Shown: positions 22,801-36,374 of the stretch, piece by piece | Layout: each line of letters starts with the position of its first letter | How positions within the stretch are numbered: the first letter of the stretch is position 1 | DNA from: Manis javanica | Taxonomy: Eukaryota; Chordata; Mammalia; Pholidota; Manidae | Assembly (NCBI RefSeq): GCF_040802235.1 | Contig: NC_133156.1 | Coordinates: forward strand, 25,439,343-25,503,342 | Length of the DNA stretch: 64,000 nt | Direction: 5' to 3' | Program-made: the position numbers and the translations under genes | The notes under the pieces: model-generated | Told to the model about the DNA's origin: nothing | The model's database searches: none | What the model saw: the letters and a program-made list of their open reading frames with translations, nothing else

Positions 22801-23309
22801 CCTTGCACACTCGCATGGCAGTGGTACACAATGTGCAGTCCCAAGCTATGACCTTTCCCCAGAGTCTGCACACCCCAGGCCCTCCAGATGGGTCCTCCTG
22901 CCCACATCTTTTCTCCTCCCCTGGTGTGGTGCTAAATCTTGCCATTCACATGGGTAACGGGCATCTCCTTGGATAATGTCCCTCCTGCATTAGTATCTAG
23001 TTGCCAATGGGAAGAAAACCACCAAACTGTCCTGATGGATGTGGGAGAGGAACAAATGGAAAGATATGCTATGTTTTTAGCTGTAAATACTGATTTTTAA
23101 AAAAGACAATGACTGTTATCTTACAGGGTTAGCATAATTGAAACAAAGAATCCCAGTAGATTTTTGGAACTTCACAAACAACTTGCTTAGTATTGAAAGA
23201 CATAAACAGGCAAAAATTACTTCAAAAGGATGGATTATGAACCACCAGTTTTCAAAATCCATTTTAAAGAAAGCTTATGGTGATATGACAACTATGATGA
23301 TGATATATT

Positions 23310-23525
23310 AACATTTGGTGAGCACTTACGATGTGTTAGGCATTATGCTAACCACTCTGGGCATTATTTTATCTAATCTTTACTATAATGCTATGAACCA
23401 GGCACTGTTATTATCCATATTTTACAGAGGAAATTCAAGTGGTTAAATCACCTGTTCAAGATCTGAGAGCTAATCAGCCATGCAGCGGGGGAATCTGCCT
23501 GACTCCGTGGCTTATCTTGTCAGCC
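23310..23525 (-). mobile_element. MIR SINE
   Basis: A well preserved antisense MIR: GAGCACTTACGATGTGTTAGG, ATCTAATCTTTACTATAATGC, then TATTTTACAGAGGAAATTCAA and the core with CACCTGTTCAAGATCTGAGAG, ending in CTGCCTGACTCCGTGGCT. The order matches full-length MIR. Confidence 0.8.
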
Positions 23526-25356
23526 CTCTACTATAGACATGAAACCCACGCACTGCTGATGAAAGAACAGGCAGATAGATGTGAGAATAGACTGGAAATC
23601 TCAGGGTCATTTCCTTAGTTAAAAGTGATGAACAAAGACACAGGAAACATCTGTAAAAGTAACCCTCTAAAAGTTTAAGTCTATGTTGTTACAAACACAT
23701 ATACACTCAGCACACATACAAATCAAGGCTAAAACACTCAAAAAGCTGCAGCAAATATGGCAGGGCACTGGAATGGGGTTAGGATCAGAACTACAGCCTG
23801 CAGCTGGGAATGGAAAAAAAGTGCAAAAAGAATGGAGGAAAGAGGCTAGAAATGCTGGGAGTCAATTTCTTGTTCAGTATCAGCTGCTCTTGGCTTATTT
23901 TGCTGAAAGGATTGGGGTGGGGTGGAGAGGCGGGAAAGCAGATGGGATTAAAACAACAAGCCACTAAGCCTTACCTGTCAAATTGTCTTCCCTTGTAGGG
24001 ATCCATAGCCCCAACCTGGGGCAGATGGGTGTCCCTTGATGGATTGCCATCCACACTGGGATACATTTATAGCTGGATCAGGGGTGGGTGAGAGGTCCCC
24101 AGATTGAGCACTGAACATGCCACCTGCTGCCTGCCTGGAGCAGGACAACTGGAGGCACATGTACAGCCCCCACCTTCCTCATACTCATGTCTACGGCAGT
24201 GATGGAAAGCTGGCCTGCCTCTGCCAGGGTGATGCCCAGGTGGAGGGTGGCAGTGACTGCAGGGACACAGAAGACCTGGGGCTTCATGGTGAGGGTAGGG
24301 GATGGCAGGTCCTCTACCCTTTGTGGGGAGGTGGGGAGATGGCAGGAAGTAAATCTGAAGTGAGTCAACTCAACTCTAAGCCCTCAGCACAGCCTCCACT
24401 GTCTCATTAGACATCATTTATAAAGCACACATTCAAAGATAAAATTATTAAGACTTTTGAGACAGGAGTCACAGAGGATTAAACCGCCTGCAGGGGCTCT
24501 TCTGAGCAAGGTCCCTGTTTGAGACTGCCTGGGTCAGAGGACTAGGAAGCTGGCGCTGGGAAGAGTGGAGTAGTTGTGACAGAGACCTTAAAATCCCTGA
24601 GGTACCTCTAGAAATATTTAAAATAGTCATCCTCGGACCCCTGGTCTAGAGGATTCTGATAGGCTATTGAATTTTGTGGGGATCTGTCTCTCCCACTGGC
24701 TTGACAATTTGGTGACTCAGCAATAGAAGGTAACTCTAGTGGGCTAATGGTTATGCTATCCGCATGCCTCCACAGGATGAAGGTGCTGGTGATTGCTGCT
24801 CTGTCCAAGAGGCAAAGTTTGCATCTAAAAGCAGATTTGCCTCAGCCTTCCAGATGGATCATGTCTGCATCTGCTCTTTGGACTCTTCCTCGCCTCCCTG
24901 ACGTTTTTACTTCTTACTGTGAAATGAGCTAAAGGAAATGTACGACACATGTTGAGTTTATATTTGGATTGGGTGTCCATGGCTCAACTTTTCTAAAGAA
25001 GTTATTCTTCCACAGACTATCATTCTTTAGCCTTTAACAGAATATTGTTGTTTATCTTATTTATCTTGCGATTATCTTTGATTCACCTTCACAGAAGGGG
25101 TGATGTGTGTTTGTTCAGGGTCAGGATTTGGAGAGGGTTTTTAAAATCATTTTGTTTTGTTTGTGTTTGAGATTGTGTGTTAAGCCTTTCACCAACTAGT
25201 GAAAGAGGAATATGTACGTTTTCTGAGATTCTGTGTTACCACAGTCTAGGTCCCATGGGCTGTGAGGTCTGGAGGTGGAAAGGTCAGGAAGGTGTGTGTC
25301 AAAGCATAACCCACTGGCTAAAGGGTAATTCCGGACAGTCAGGTTGTTCCCGGGCG
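23526..25356. other. Non-coding DNA, nothing recognised
   Basis: No gene with support. The frames at 23683, 24117 and 24747 (60-97 codons) lack domains. GC-richer patches at 24000-24350 do not reach CpG-island character. Confidence 0.4.
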
Positions 25357-25370
25357 CCACTGGGTGGCAG
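25357..25370 (+). promoter_or_regulatory. Weaker CTCF-like motif
   Basis: CCACTGGGTGGCAG fits the CTCF core except for G in place of the preferred A at position 6. It stands outside recognised repeats. Strength is uncertain. Confidence 0.4.
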
Positions 25371-25789
25371 AGCCTAGTGAGGGAAACCTTCACTTAGGTG
25401 TGTCTACACTGCTTCCTCCTCTGTCACCCCTGACTCCTCCAGCCCACCATGGGCTGATGGATGGCCTGCCAGCTCTCTTCTGCTGGCTGATGTTTCCAGG
25501 GCCCATTCAGGGATTCCTCTGGGGCATCCCGTCTACTTCTTTTCTAAGTGAGGTCCGCCTTTGCTCATTTTAAATGTGAGCAATCTGCTCTGGTGAGCAC
25601 CACACAGTCTGGCAGATTTGCAGCATTTTTTCCATGTTTATATTAATGTTCCTAATTTTTCAGAGCTGATACCAGATTTCCTCTTTTTTAAAAAAATGCC
25701 CCTTTGGCAATTTTAATGGGATTTGGGAGTAAAGCAAGGCAAACCAGTGGGATCAAAAAGTTTTTTTAAAATATGTCATTGGCAATCAT
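25371..25789. other. Non-coding DNA, nothing recognised
   Basis: Ordinary sequence between the weak CTCF-like motif and an old L1 scrap. I see no gene or repeat. Confidence 0.4.
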
Positions 25790-26080
25790 TCAGTTGTTTA
25801 AATAGCAATAATGCTATTTTCACATTGGGATAATATTCCTAGGATCTAGACCCACAATGCAACTATTGCCCCATGCATATTGACATATGTACTTCTTTTG
25901 ATGTATAATTGCTAAATTGCTTTTCTAAAGGGTGGATCCAATTTCTGATACATGAAGATATGAAATGGCAAGACTCTAACTCATGACTCACATATTTCCT
26001 CCCTAATTGGGAAGCTAAAATAGCACTTGCTGCTTATTTTAATTTGTGCGTCTTTTACTGTTTTGAGGAAGAACGTGTTA
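25790..26080 (-). mobile_element. Old L1 fragment
   Basis: The plus strand reads like a heavily decayed antisense L1 ORF2 end/3' region: the AGACCCACAATGCAACTATT zone, then TGATGTATAATTGCTAAATTGC around 25900. Highly diverged. Confidence 0.4.
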
Positions 26081-28614
26081 CCCTCACGTCAGGGGCAGGG
26101 AGGTTAGCCTAGGGCTCCTGCTTGCCAGTGTCACCTTGTTCCATTGTTTTTAAATCAGAATAGCTTCAGTTCTTTTGCACGGTAGGAACCCAATGTCCAC
26201 GAAGGCACATCTGGAGATTTGAGGGGCTTATTTTTCCTCTAGTTGCTTCTTCCAATTTTTTGAATCAACAGAATTCTCAGTCTCTCCTGTGTCTTACCTC
26301 ATGTCACTCCCATCACGCTGTCCCCTTTCCTTCACGTCCCTCCAACACACCAGACCATGGACAGTAAGTAGACCTAAAACCTCTTTAGGATGGCAAACCG
26401 CCTTCAGTTACAGGTGGCACATTTCTACTTATAAAAGGGCACAGCCCTTCCTGCTCCTAGGAGCTTCTCCCAGTGGACAGGTCCCAGCCTCCCATCTGGC
26501 CGGCCTATCTCTTCCAGGCCACACCTTGTCCAAGTAACCCTTGCCCCGGGTCCTGGTCTCCTCTCCCTTGCTTCTCAGAGGCCTGCAGTCTGGCTCCCAC
26601 CTCCACCTGGCCAGGTCCAAGGGCAAACCTTCACAACCAGAAATGGCCCGTTAGGGTTTTGCTAAACTTCATGTTGTTTTCTTCCTGAATAATTATGTCA
26701 ATAACTGTAAGCTATTATTTATTCCTCCCCCTTTCTCTCACCATATTTCCTCTTTTCAGGTTCTTTGCCCTTTCCTTGATTGATGTCTTAGTGTTTCTCA
26801 TCTTGATGAATGTCTTCTTTTGGTTCATTTAAAGATTCCTGAATTAAGAGAAAAATCATCATTAACAGATGTTCCCTCCACAGTAAACAGAAGGTACTAT
26901 TTCTTCATGACTGGGGAAAATGACTTTCTCCTAGAAGGATCAATACATCTTTCAAAAGATTATTACATAAATGGCTTCAGGCGGCAAAACAGAAACTCAA
27001 ATTTCATTTTCTATATATATAGTTTTGTATTTATATATAAATATAAAACTGTGTCTCAGGCTTATCTAACTAATCAATACCACATTTTTACTTAGAAAAA
27101 ATACCATAGATAGTCAATTCCTGAGCTCTACTAGACAAAATGAACATTTTTGCTTTGAATGTTACACACGTTCTTTAATTTTGAATCCTATTCTGAATAG
27201 TTTGAGCATCATCTACTTCTAGAAACTTATTCTACCAAACTCAAATGCTTAGCTGTGTGTTTGAGGAAGTTACCTTATCTTGTTTGTTGTTACATCTCAG
27301 ATGAAAAGAGGTAGATTTTTAGAATATGCAATTCAAGGTTGGGTACTTAAATCTTTTCTTTAAAAATCTGAGCAGCCATATAGCAGGTACAAATTAATAA
27401 TAAATGCCCAGAACTTTTACCAGTATTTCTCAAATCCTTCCCAATATATATGCAGTAGTGGCCATTTGATGACAGGGGTAAAGCTCTTCAAAGAAAACAG
27501 TGGTTCAAGAATGACATACAAAGACAGATTGTGAAGAATCAATGGGTAATCAACATTTTAAAAATAAAATAAATAAAAATAAGTATTTAAGTGTGCTTAA
27601 AAATATATAAACTAAGTCAAATAAAAATAAAGGGCTGTCATCTCAAGAACTTGAAGGTCAAATTAAAGAAATTCTATGCCACTAAATCTTCATGACTGAC
27701 GTAAAGTTTCTGTTAAAGGGCTGATGTGCATTTGCTGAGAGATAAGCAGGCTGCAGAAAATAAGGAGGCTTCACATGTACAGAATCATCGTAGCAACCTT
27801 AACACTATCTCTGGATGGTTAATGAATTCCAGAGTATTCTGGAGAGGTGACCTCACGCAGTCATGATGTGTCTAGACAGAGGGCTCATAGGCTGGCTTTG
27901 TGGTTTATGAGCTATAATCCAGCAAAGCCATCAAAATACAGCAAACTTCTTTCTTATCACATTTTCAGCCCCATGTTTTTACTGATTCATATAAAAATAA
28001 TTCATAGAAACTAAATAAACCTGCAAAATATCTCCAGTAACTTTGAAGTACAGGGAAGGAAACAGTAGGTCTTAAGAACACAGATTGCATTTTTAGGTTT
28101 TCTTTCACTTTGAAGACCAGGACCTGGAAAGTGAAGAGGAGACCAATGGGATCAAAGTGAAAACTTGCTTACATGGATTCTGTCAGGGAGGAGACTTTGG
28201 TTTTCTAGACCATGGTCCAAACTTTCCAAATGGTGAGTTTTTTTATTTTTTACCTGTGGGTCTTTAATAACGGGCAGAATGCTTTCCCTGAACACCAGGG
28301 GAAAAAAGCATTTTTCTTTCTCTCACTCAAACTTACAAAGGCTAATTATCTGATTAATAATGTTCTTTTATCAAGATGGGTGGAAAGAAGAAAAATGCTT
28401 TTGTAACCCGTGCTTCCAGAGTTCGTACTAGCCTGTGGGAAGATAAATAGAGGTGTGTTTAGCATTCTTATTGGTAATGAGTATATTCTTTGGTTCTGAG
28501 CCTGAAACAAATTATGTTGACATCTCAATACCCACTGCACTGTCCCTCACAGCTCTGTCCTTTGCCAGGTAGATGAGTAGCTATTCTTCACTTGGTGAGT
28601 GTGTAACATAGGGG
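26081..28614. other. Non-coding DNA, nothing recognised
   Basis: No gene or nameable repeat. From about 26690 the DNA is AT-rich. A TATA-rich patch lies at 27010-27045 and an A/T-rich one at 27555-27625. Confidence 0.4.

Positions 28615-28658
<44 letters not shown>
28615..28658 (+). repeat. (GT)n microsatellite
   Basis: About 22 uninterrupted GT units, likely length-polymorphic. Confidence 0.95.
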
Positions 28659-28659
<1 letters not shown>

Positions 28660-28799
28660 AGGCACAGCATGTGAAATGGGTAGACAGGACAAGCCCAGTT
28701 CCTCCCTGCAGTGTATAGTACCTTGCACAGTTCCTGGCAGATACTTCTCGTGGACATGGTGAGGCTCAGGGAAATAAAGGGAAGCATACAGCATTGAAC

Positions 28800-28960
28800 G
28801 CAAAAGCCCTGTCTGGAGACAGATGAGATGTGTTTGAATTCTTTCACTTCCTAACAGCATCACCTGGCAAATTATTTACCTTGTCTACCCCTCCAATTCT
28901 TCATCTTCAAAATGAGGATGATAGTACCTGGCTTTAAAAATGTTGACTCAGTGCCCAAAA
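28800..28960 (+). mobile_element. MIR SINE fragment
   Basis: Sense MIR: GTTTGAATTCTTTCACTTCC, then CACCTGGCAAATTATTTACC and TTCATCTTCAAAATGAGGATG with GATAGTACCTGG following. Order and wording match MIR, with substitutions. Confidence 0.65.
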
Positions 28961-29139
28961 TAGGAGTAGTTCAAATTCCTTGTTAATACTTACAAGCTTC
29001 TTGATAGCTTGGCCTCACGCTAACCATAACCATTCCTGAATCTTACAATTTCCTAATACACCCTGTTCTCTAATCCCACCAAAGACAGATCCCCTAGGCA
29101 TTGGGATCTGTTGGACAGTGTAACTCTGTATCTGACAGG

Positions 29140-29425
29140 ACTGTCCCCCTTTCTACCTGCTAAACTCCTTCTCATCTTTATCATTTCAAAAAATTTCCTG
29201 CCTTCCCTGACTTCTCTGCTTCATAGGAAGGAGTTACTCTCCTCTGAGTGTACAATGGGCTCTGAGTTTCTAGCTCTGTAGCAGATATCACTCTATTATG
29301 CACTATTATGATGACATTTATAAGCATTTTGAAGGCAAAATATATGTCTAATTTTTCTTTGTATAGTTTCTAAAACAGTAATGGTACATAATAGCCTATC
29401 AATTAATGTTGAGTGAATTAAGTTC
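29140..29425 (+). mobile_element. L2 LINE 3' fragment
   Basis: Contains CTCCTTCTCATCTTTATCATTTC, a TTTCCTGCCTTCCCTGAC word, and the terminal AACAGTAATGGTACATAATAG plus TTAATGTTGAGTGAATT, the diverged L2 3' end. Confidence 0.6.
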
Positions 29426-29639
29426 CTCCTTATGTGATTTTATATATTTTCTAAAAAATGAACTTAATTTGATAAATAGTCTTATATAACAGTTTATATA
29501 ATAGCTCAAATTGACAAATGAGTAAAATGAGTGAATTCTCTTACTGTATCACTAATGCTCCATTCTGTACCTTGAGGCTGGTTGATTCTGGCCTAACTCA
29601 TAGAAAAATAAACAAACAGCCAGAAAATGTGAAAGTATG

Positions 29640-30235
29640 TTCAACTGAACTAATAAACAAATATGTTAAAATATAAAAACAAGATACCAAATATTAATGA
29701 ATAAGTAAAAAGAAATTAAAGGTAATTCTGGTTAGGGTACCAGTGAAATATGAACTTTAATACACTACAGGTGGGAGTATTGATCTATTTCTGTAAAGCA
29801 ATTTGGTAATATTATCAGGAGTCTTAAAAACCTTTCCATTTTTTCTGTCAATCAACTTCTAAGAATGTATTACTTGGAAATAAGCAGAAATGCCGACAAA
29901 ACTTTGTGCACATAATTCATAACAGCAAAAATTGAGAGCAATCCAAACAGTCAACAGCATGGGAAGAATTAAACAAATTATAGTACATCCACGCAAGAAA
30001 TGTTATGCTGCCACTGAAAATCGTGAGTCCCAGGAGTCTTTAATATTGCTGAGAAATGTTGATGATTAAAAGTACATCCTCAGTGTCAGCACAATGATGG
30101 CAGATGCGCAGCCCATGCCAACAGCGCTTTTCACTAGGTGTCTCTATTTTCTTTGCTATGCTTTTCCTGTCTACTTTCAGTTTTCTGTAATGAACATATA
30201 TTTTATAAAAACTTTAAGCTTTCATTTAAAATAAA
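29640..30235 (+). mobile_element. Ancient L1M 3' part
   Basis: In sense it follows the L1M ORF2-end text: ACTACAGGTGGGAGTATTGAT, AAAGCAATTTGGTAATATTATC, CATAATTCATAACAGC, then the decayed AATTATAGTACATCCACGC block, ending in an A-rich 3' end. No frame remains. Confidence 0.65.
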
Positions 30236-30269
30236 AACCTGAGCTGATCAGAGAGCTACAATTGTAGCC

Positions 30270-30790
30270 TCAAGTGGTTCTTCCCATAGATGGGTCCCTT
30301 TAAGTGCCCCTGAGCAAGGCTCACTAATTTTTAAGCTGAGCTTTGAAGCATCAGAATGGGTTGGGCAAGAAAGCGAAAGAGCATTCCAGGCAAGGGAATA
30401 AATGGCATTGGCACAGAAGCTGGGGTCTCATGATGGGCAGTGTTTAGGAACTGCAGAGTGAGATATGAGTGGTGGGCTTCAAACAGATGACCGGTTCATA
30501 CAGTGAAGGTCTGTTCTTGAACTTTGGACTTAAATCTGCTGCCCATGGGGAGCCAATGGGGGATTTTTGAGAAAGGAAGTGAGGTGATTGATTTCATTCT
30601 AGGAATTGGTTCTCTGCCTGTGTTATTGAAACAAGTGTTCAGTAAATGCTTTATTTGAATAAATAAGTGAATTTAAGAGGTGTGATCATGGAGACGGGGA
30701 GGCAGTATAAAGGTGGTTGCAGCCATCTTCAAAAGAGAGGATGGTGGCCTGAACAAAGACAGGTTGGCTGCTGGGTTGAGGTGAAGAAAT
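30270..30790 (+). repeat. Unclassified old interspersed repeat
   Basis: Shows a recurring mammalian repeat text: GAGCATTCCAGGCAAGGGAA at 30380-30399, CAATGGGGGATTTTTGAGAAAG at about 30555, GTGAGGTGATTGATTTCATTC, and a decayed GGTGGTTGCAGCCATC followed by GGATGGTGGCC. I know this as a widespread old repeat but cannot name it with certainty. Confidence 0.4.
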
Positions 30791-33447
30791 AGTTTGGAAG
30801 GAATTGGAGACTTCTGGCTTCTGGTCTCCCATGTAAGGAGCTTGGAAATCATCTCTCCCTGTTGAGATAACAATGTCAAAGCTTTGCAATAGGAAATCAA
30901 CAACTCTGCTTAGATCCAAGAGAACTGAGGTCTCGGACAAACCACTGTCTCCAAAACTGTAGTAACAAACAAGCAGACACAGAAAATCACAAATTATCCA
31001 AGCAGAAGCCCAGGAGCGGAAAACTCTGCAGGAATCAGTAGTGATCTAGGAAAGCATTTTTAACTGAAACTCAGTGTGGGCAGGTTGAGAGTTAAAAGCT
31101 TCAAGAGGGCCCAGTTTTGGGGCAGGGTGCATACTTCCATGAGTTTTACCTGCAGGAGCCCTCCCAGGTTTTCTGAAGGTCAGGGAAAATCCCTTCATTC
31201 TCTGGCAGGAAGAGAGGGGCAAGTAACTGTTCAAAATATGCCCAGAGTATTCTGCTTTCTGCAAGATTTGCCCTCAAGTGAAATATGCAAGCAGTCAGAG
31301 AGTGGAGTAAAATATTCAAAGTGTTGAAGGGAAAGACTCTAACAGTACCTTGTGCCCATTGAGTTCTCCTTCCAAGTGAAGGAGAAGAAAACTTGGCAGG
31401 CAGAATGAAGCTGAAGAGGCTTTATTGGCTGCTTGGTTGTGGGGGGAAGTGATGGGTGAGTGGGAGGATTTTATGGTTATTTCTCTCTGCTGCAGAGACC
31501 GAGTAGATTAATCGTGGGTGAGCAGAGGAGGAGGAGGCGGGGAGGGACGGTTTGGACATACGGAATTTAGGCACTTGGCAATATCTATGGGGAGCAGAGG
31601 GAAGAGCCAGGGGTACAGCTATTGATGTGTACATACCTCAGCAGCATATGGGTGTCAGGGGACTTGATTCTGTCGCCCAGGGAGAGTTTATTGAGGGAAA
31701 AAGAAGGAACTGAGAATTAATAGCATTTGGCTGCAAATGAAAATCTCAAGTGTGGCTTAAACAGATGGGGTTTTATTCTCGTAGAACAAGAAGTCTTGCG
31801 TCAGCACTTAGCTGGTGCAGAAATCTCTCTAATTTGTGTTTGCCTTTAGCTCCTACTCAAATGTTTGCTGGGGGCAATTCCAGGCACATCGTCTGCATTC
31901 TAGGAGGAAGAAGGGAGAAAGGTGCCAATTACCAAGAAAACAAAACTTTGCTGGGAACCCCACAGCTGACTCCTGTGTGTATCTCATTGATTAGAACTTC
32001 CTCAGTGACCTACCTTGGTTGGACGACGGTTAGGGGGACAGAGAATGGGGGTGGAGGTTGTTTGGCTACCCAGTAGTGTCCACCACCGGTGGGTAAGTAG
32101 GGGCAAAAAAGGAATCTGAGGAAAAAGACTGAGGGAAGAGGCAAACTAGGAAGGAAGGAGATTGTCCAAGAAATGAGAGGAAAATGTTCCAGAAGGCTTG
32201 GAGTCTTAATTCCATCAAACGCCTCAGAGAATCCCAGTGGAATAAAGACAGCCTCCTACTGATGAAAGGACCATTGGTCACATTAGCAGGGAAGTTTCAA
32301 TGGCGTGCTGGGGGAGGGGTCCAGGCTGCGGTGGGTTCAGGAATGAAGAGGCGGTGAGGTGCCAGGAACCCAGGGGGCTACTCTTTTTTCTTCTTTGGCC
32401 TTACTTGATGCTTACAAAAGCACATATGTAACATATATGTAAGTCATGCAACATAGTGATGAAATGAACACCACTGCCTGCCACCCAACAGAAGATCAGA
32501 TTATGGCCAATGCTGTTGCCTCTCCCTGGCTCTGAGGCTCTGTCAGAAAGTTTGATTCTAAGGGACAGAATACAGTGAATGATGTGGGCTAGAGGGAGAA
32601 GAAAGCAAGAAAGGCACTTCTTTTCACCAAGACACATTGGGAGACTGGAGGTACAGGGGTGAGTGTAAACATGCGAGCAGCACATCAGTGCCCACCAGAG
32701 ATCTCCCAGATGCAAAACAAGGCATCCGGCCAATTTTGCAGGGCATGAGCTTCCCGACAGAGGAGTGATAGCGCTACTCTTTATCCTACATGGGCAGGTC
32801 TAGGAAGAGAATGATTAACACCAGAGGGAGGGATGCAGGTCAGAGCTCCCTGTTCATTGGAGTGGAAATGCACTCAAATGCAATTCCTGGGAGATTATAG
32901 GAAAGCATCCCAGCTCTCTGCCTGGGGTGAGCCGCACAGTGGCGCTGGTTCAAGTCATTTAAATGGCTACCGTGAGTTCTCCCACAGGAAATCATTTTCT
33001 GTCCCCAAGCCTGGTATCCAGTCTCCCTGAATGCAGCAAATAAGGAAACACCACCCTTGGATAAACAAAACCCACACCACAAGGCAGGTTTCAAAAAGAG
33101 ACTCCGGGTGACAGAATCCAAGCAGTTCCTGACAGTGTCCCCGCATCTGTCACCCCTTCACGGCTGTTACCACAACACCTGCTGTGTTCAGACCCTTCTC
33201 TCTCTGAGAAGTGTCTCTCTGGCTTACATGTGGACATAATTTTTTCTCCTAACCAGGATGAAATCTGTCTGGATTAAAAATAAAAATAATAATAACTCCC
33301 ACCTTAACTAAGTAAAACACAGAAATATTTTCTGAATATGAAAAGCACTGAGCTTTGAAAGTACCGGCTTCTGACTCTATTGAAACTACAATCTGTTTTT
33401 CTCTTATGCGTTTGCCAGTCCTGCCTGGCCCAAACACAAATGTTTGT
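30791..33447. other. Non-coding DNA, nothing recognised with confidence
   Basis: The part at 30900-31330 has some wording typical of L1 5' regions (around AGAGAACTGAGGTCTCGGAC) but is too diverged to call. The rest shows no gene or repeat. Frames of 60-110 codons are unsupported. Confidence 0.4.
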
Positions 33448-33662
33448 TTAGTTAGCATTTTTATGTGCCAGGAATGGACTAATTGCTTCAAATGGATTAT
33501 TTAATTTGATTTTCATGTTTATAAGATTATCTTAAAACTTTTATCTAAATGAAGCTACTGGGGCTTGCAGAGGTGAATAACTTTCCCGAGTTTACAAGGT
33601 GTATCACCGGCAGAGCTGGGATTTGAATCCCCTGTTGAACGCACCAGACTCAACTATGCCGA
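33448..33662 (-). mobile_element. MIR SINE
   Basis: Antisense MIR: TTTATGTGCCAGGAATGGAC, a weak middle, then CTTTCCCGAGTTTACAAGG and GGCAGAGCTGGGATTTGAATC with CCAGACTCAACTATGCC. The core is clear. Confidence 0.75.
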
Positions 33663-36374
33663 CAGCCCTGATGCGCCTTTAGTTCCCCCAGGATGTGCTG
33701 GAGCTTCTCAGAGAGCTGCTGCGCACACAAGCCCTCTGTTTTTCACTCTCCTGCCTCCCTTCTATTTGATGAGCTGTAGATGTTACATTTCTCTCTTGAA
33801 ATAAAATTCCCAGAATTGAAACACAGTTCTGCTGAGGTCGGGCCTGTGTCAGATGGTGGGCCATTACTTTCTTTGCGATGAACATAAATCTTATGTGAAT
33901 GCAGAACTACTCTGTACATTTATTTCTGTTAATTCCATGTTGTCCATCCTGTGCAGTATCACAAATTTGTTTTTAGACCCCAATGAAGGATTTTATATTT
34001 ATCCCTATGAAATTTTACCTTGTTTGTCTATTGCTTTAGCATGTTAAATCTTTTTCATCCAACATATTATTTTTTTCTCTAACTTTCTAGCATCTGAGTA
34101 CCTTCATCCATAAAAGTAACAAAATGACAGGTCCAAGAACAGAGCTTTGTGGCCCTACAGATCATTTTAGTTGCCACTGATCTTTCAAAGAATGCAGGAT
34201 TCTTAATTCAACCAGACAAAAACACAATTAAGTACAAGGTCATATAGCAATACTTTAAAAATATTTCTTAATGAAGATTTTCACTGTCATATAGCCTATT
34301 TTGATTGAAGATATAATGTTCTCAAATCACAAATTCAGGTAGACAAGAAATGTAATCATGCTTTTATTAGACATATTCTCTATCTTGATCTATCACTGCC
34401 CCCAGTAGCAAAGTTCTTAATTCAGGTTAGTCCAGTAAAGTGAACTAATTCTGTGCCTTATTGACTGTCTCTATTTCTTTTAGTAACAAATGAAGCAAAG
34501 TTATTGGTGAAAGCAGAGATTACAGAGGGGAGACAGTATGTGTGTGTGTCTGTGATGAGCAGAGGCGAACAGAAAGGAGAAGATAAGAAATTGCCTTTTT
34601 GGAGAGTGAACAAGCACATGTATTAGAGATGTGCTCATGTGAGCTGGTCACTGTGAATTTAAACAGAAGTGAGTCTGCTTGATTGTGTATATGCTGCACC
34701 AATTGTTGCACTGCTTGAGGGCAGGTGGGGAGCAGGTGGATGGTGGGGTTTCAACTTCTCAAGTCCAGTGAAGTGAAGGAGGCAGGAGTGGGGTTTAAGT
34801 TTATAGTCATGATCTACAGAATCTATGCTGAGCAGGAAGAGCCACAAGCACAGGGAGAATTTAAGATTGACAGCAGCAAAAGGTTGGCTCAATGTTTTGG
34901 TAGGGCTGAAAATTTCTGGCGTGGCACTCAGGGTAGGTGAGCTGGAAGGGAAAGATGTGGCTTTCAGGGAGAGAGCTTTTTAAAGATTCCAGAAATGTTA
35001 TTGAATTGAGAGGAAGTAATAGGTCATTGGAAGCTAAGATCTGAAGGATTTGAGAGTTCAAGATGCTGAACCAGTTGTCTGTGAGGATGTTTAAGTGGTT
35101 GAGAATGATGACAGGAGTGGTGGGAATGAAGAATGTGCTCCGTCCACAAATTCATCAGTGAATGACAGGGAGTGAGGTGGAGTTTACCCATGACAACAGC
35201 AAAGAGGAGCAGGAGGTCAAGGTGATGCCTGAATGTCACATGATGGGGTGCTGGTCATCTGGAGCATCAGATACAACTGGATGGTCATGAGATAAATGTC
35301 AGCTGGTTGCTTATGCTTTTCCATCTTTGGATATTGTGGCACAGTGTGGGAAGGGCTGTAAATACAGAGTTTAAAAGAGAAAAACATCCCACCCTCTTTA
35401 CTTTCTGAACAACACTCCATGTTAATTATATCACAATATGCTTAATGCACCCCCTTGGCAATGGCAAACATTTGGAGAACAAAGAAATCAAGATACGCTA
35501 GGGCTGGTAGCAAATGATAAGTGAAAAATGTACTAATAACTCAGCTGTTTTCTTTGATGGTTGAAGGAGTTTCACTCCAGGCAGATGAGACATAGAGGCT
35601 TTGCCTGGAGACCTTAAAGAAAAAACCCTAAGCTACTAGAAGAAACAGAGTCATAATTGGACTCACTTAACAAAAATAAAGTCATAAAATGCAGTAGTCT
35701 GTGAAATTATTGTTGGTCATTTCTTATAATGCAGCTGAACAATATCCCTGAGGCTGTTTTGTCTGATTTTTTCCCATATCGTATAATGATGATGAAGTCA
35801 TGTGATTTCTGGTGATGAAGGTGGAAGTTACAGCAAAAACATAAAAGATATAAGTGTAAGATAAATCTAAATTTTACAATGTATTTAGAACAGGTTTTGC
35901 CATTAATTAGCTAGAAATGGATGAAATTAAATAATATAATGTCAAAGTTGTTAAATCCAAGAGTAAATGTATAATGTGTAATCCAGGAGCATATGTATAA
36001 TATATATATTAATTTCTCTTCTATCACCTATAAATACCAATGTACCTTCCATTACATATTTAAGTTCTAGGCATCTGTGAAGCCAACCCAAGACCTACCA
36101 TCTCCGTAAAACCTTCTAGACCTTCCCTGAGTATCATGGTCTCCTTCTCTTCTGAAATTCTATAGCATTTTCATGCAACGAAGTACTACTGATCACATTT
36201 TAGGTATCAATTGATATACCAATTTTCAGAAGATTCTTATATTACTAGGGAAGCAAGAATTTGAACACTGGTAACCCAAACCCACATTTTCCCCATGATA
36301 TCATGCTGGCTCCAACTCTTAAACTGTCTGAAGCCCAGCTCCCTCCTCTTAATCACCAGTGTGTCTATACCTTC
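33663..36374. other. Non-coding DNA, nothing recognised with confidence
   Basis: No supported gene. A GT-rich patch sits near 34540. 36060-36200 is pyrimidine-rich and may be L2, but is too weak to call. Otherwise ordinary sequence. Confidence 0.4.

Noticed and set aside
21709..24986. Shared word TGTCCATGGCTCAACT near 21709 and near 24971
   Set aside because: A 16-base match is expected about once by chance in a 64-kb self comparison, and the flanks do not align.
28581..28863. Two minus frames of 88 and 91 codons across the (GT)n repeat
   Set aside because: Each is built around a His-Thr run translated from the microsatellite.
34387..34400. CTGCCCCCAGTAGC as a reverse-strand CTCF site
   Set aside because: It fits the left half of the motif but fails at several constrained positions in the right half.
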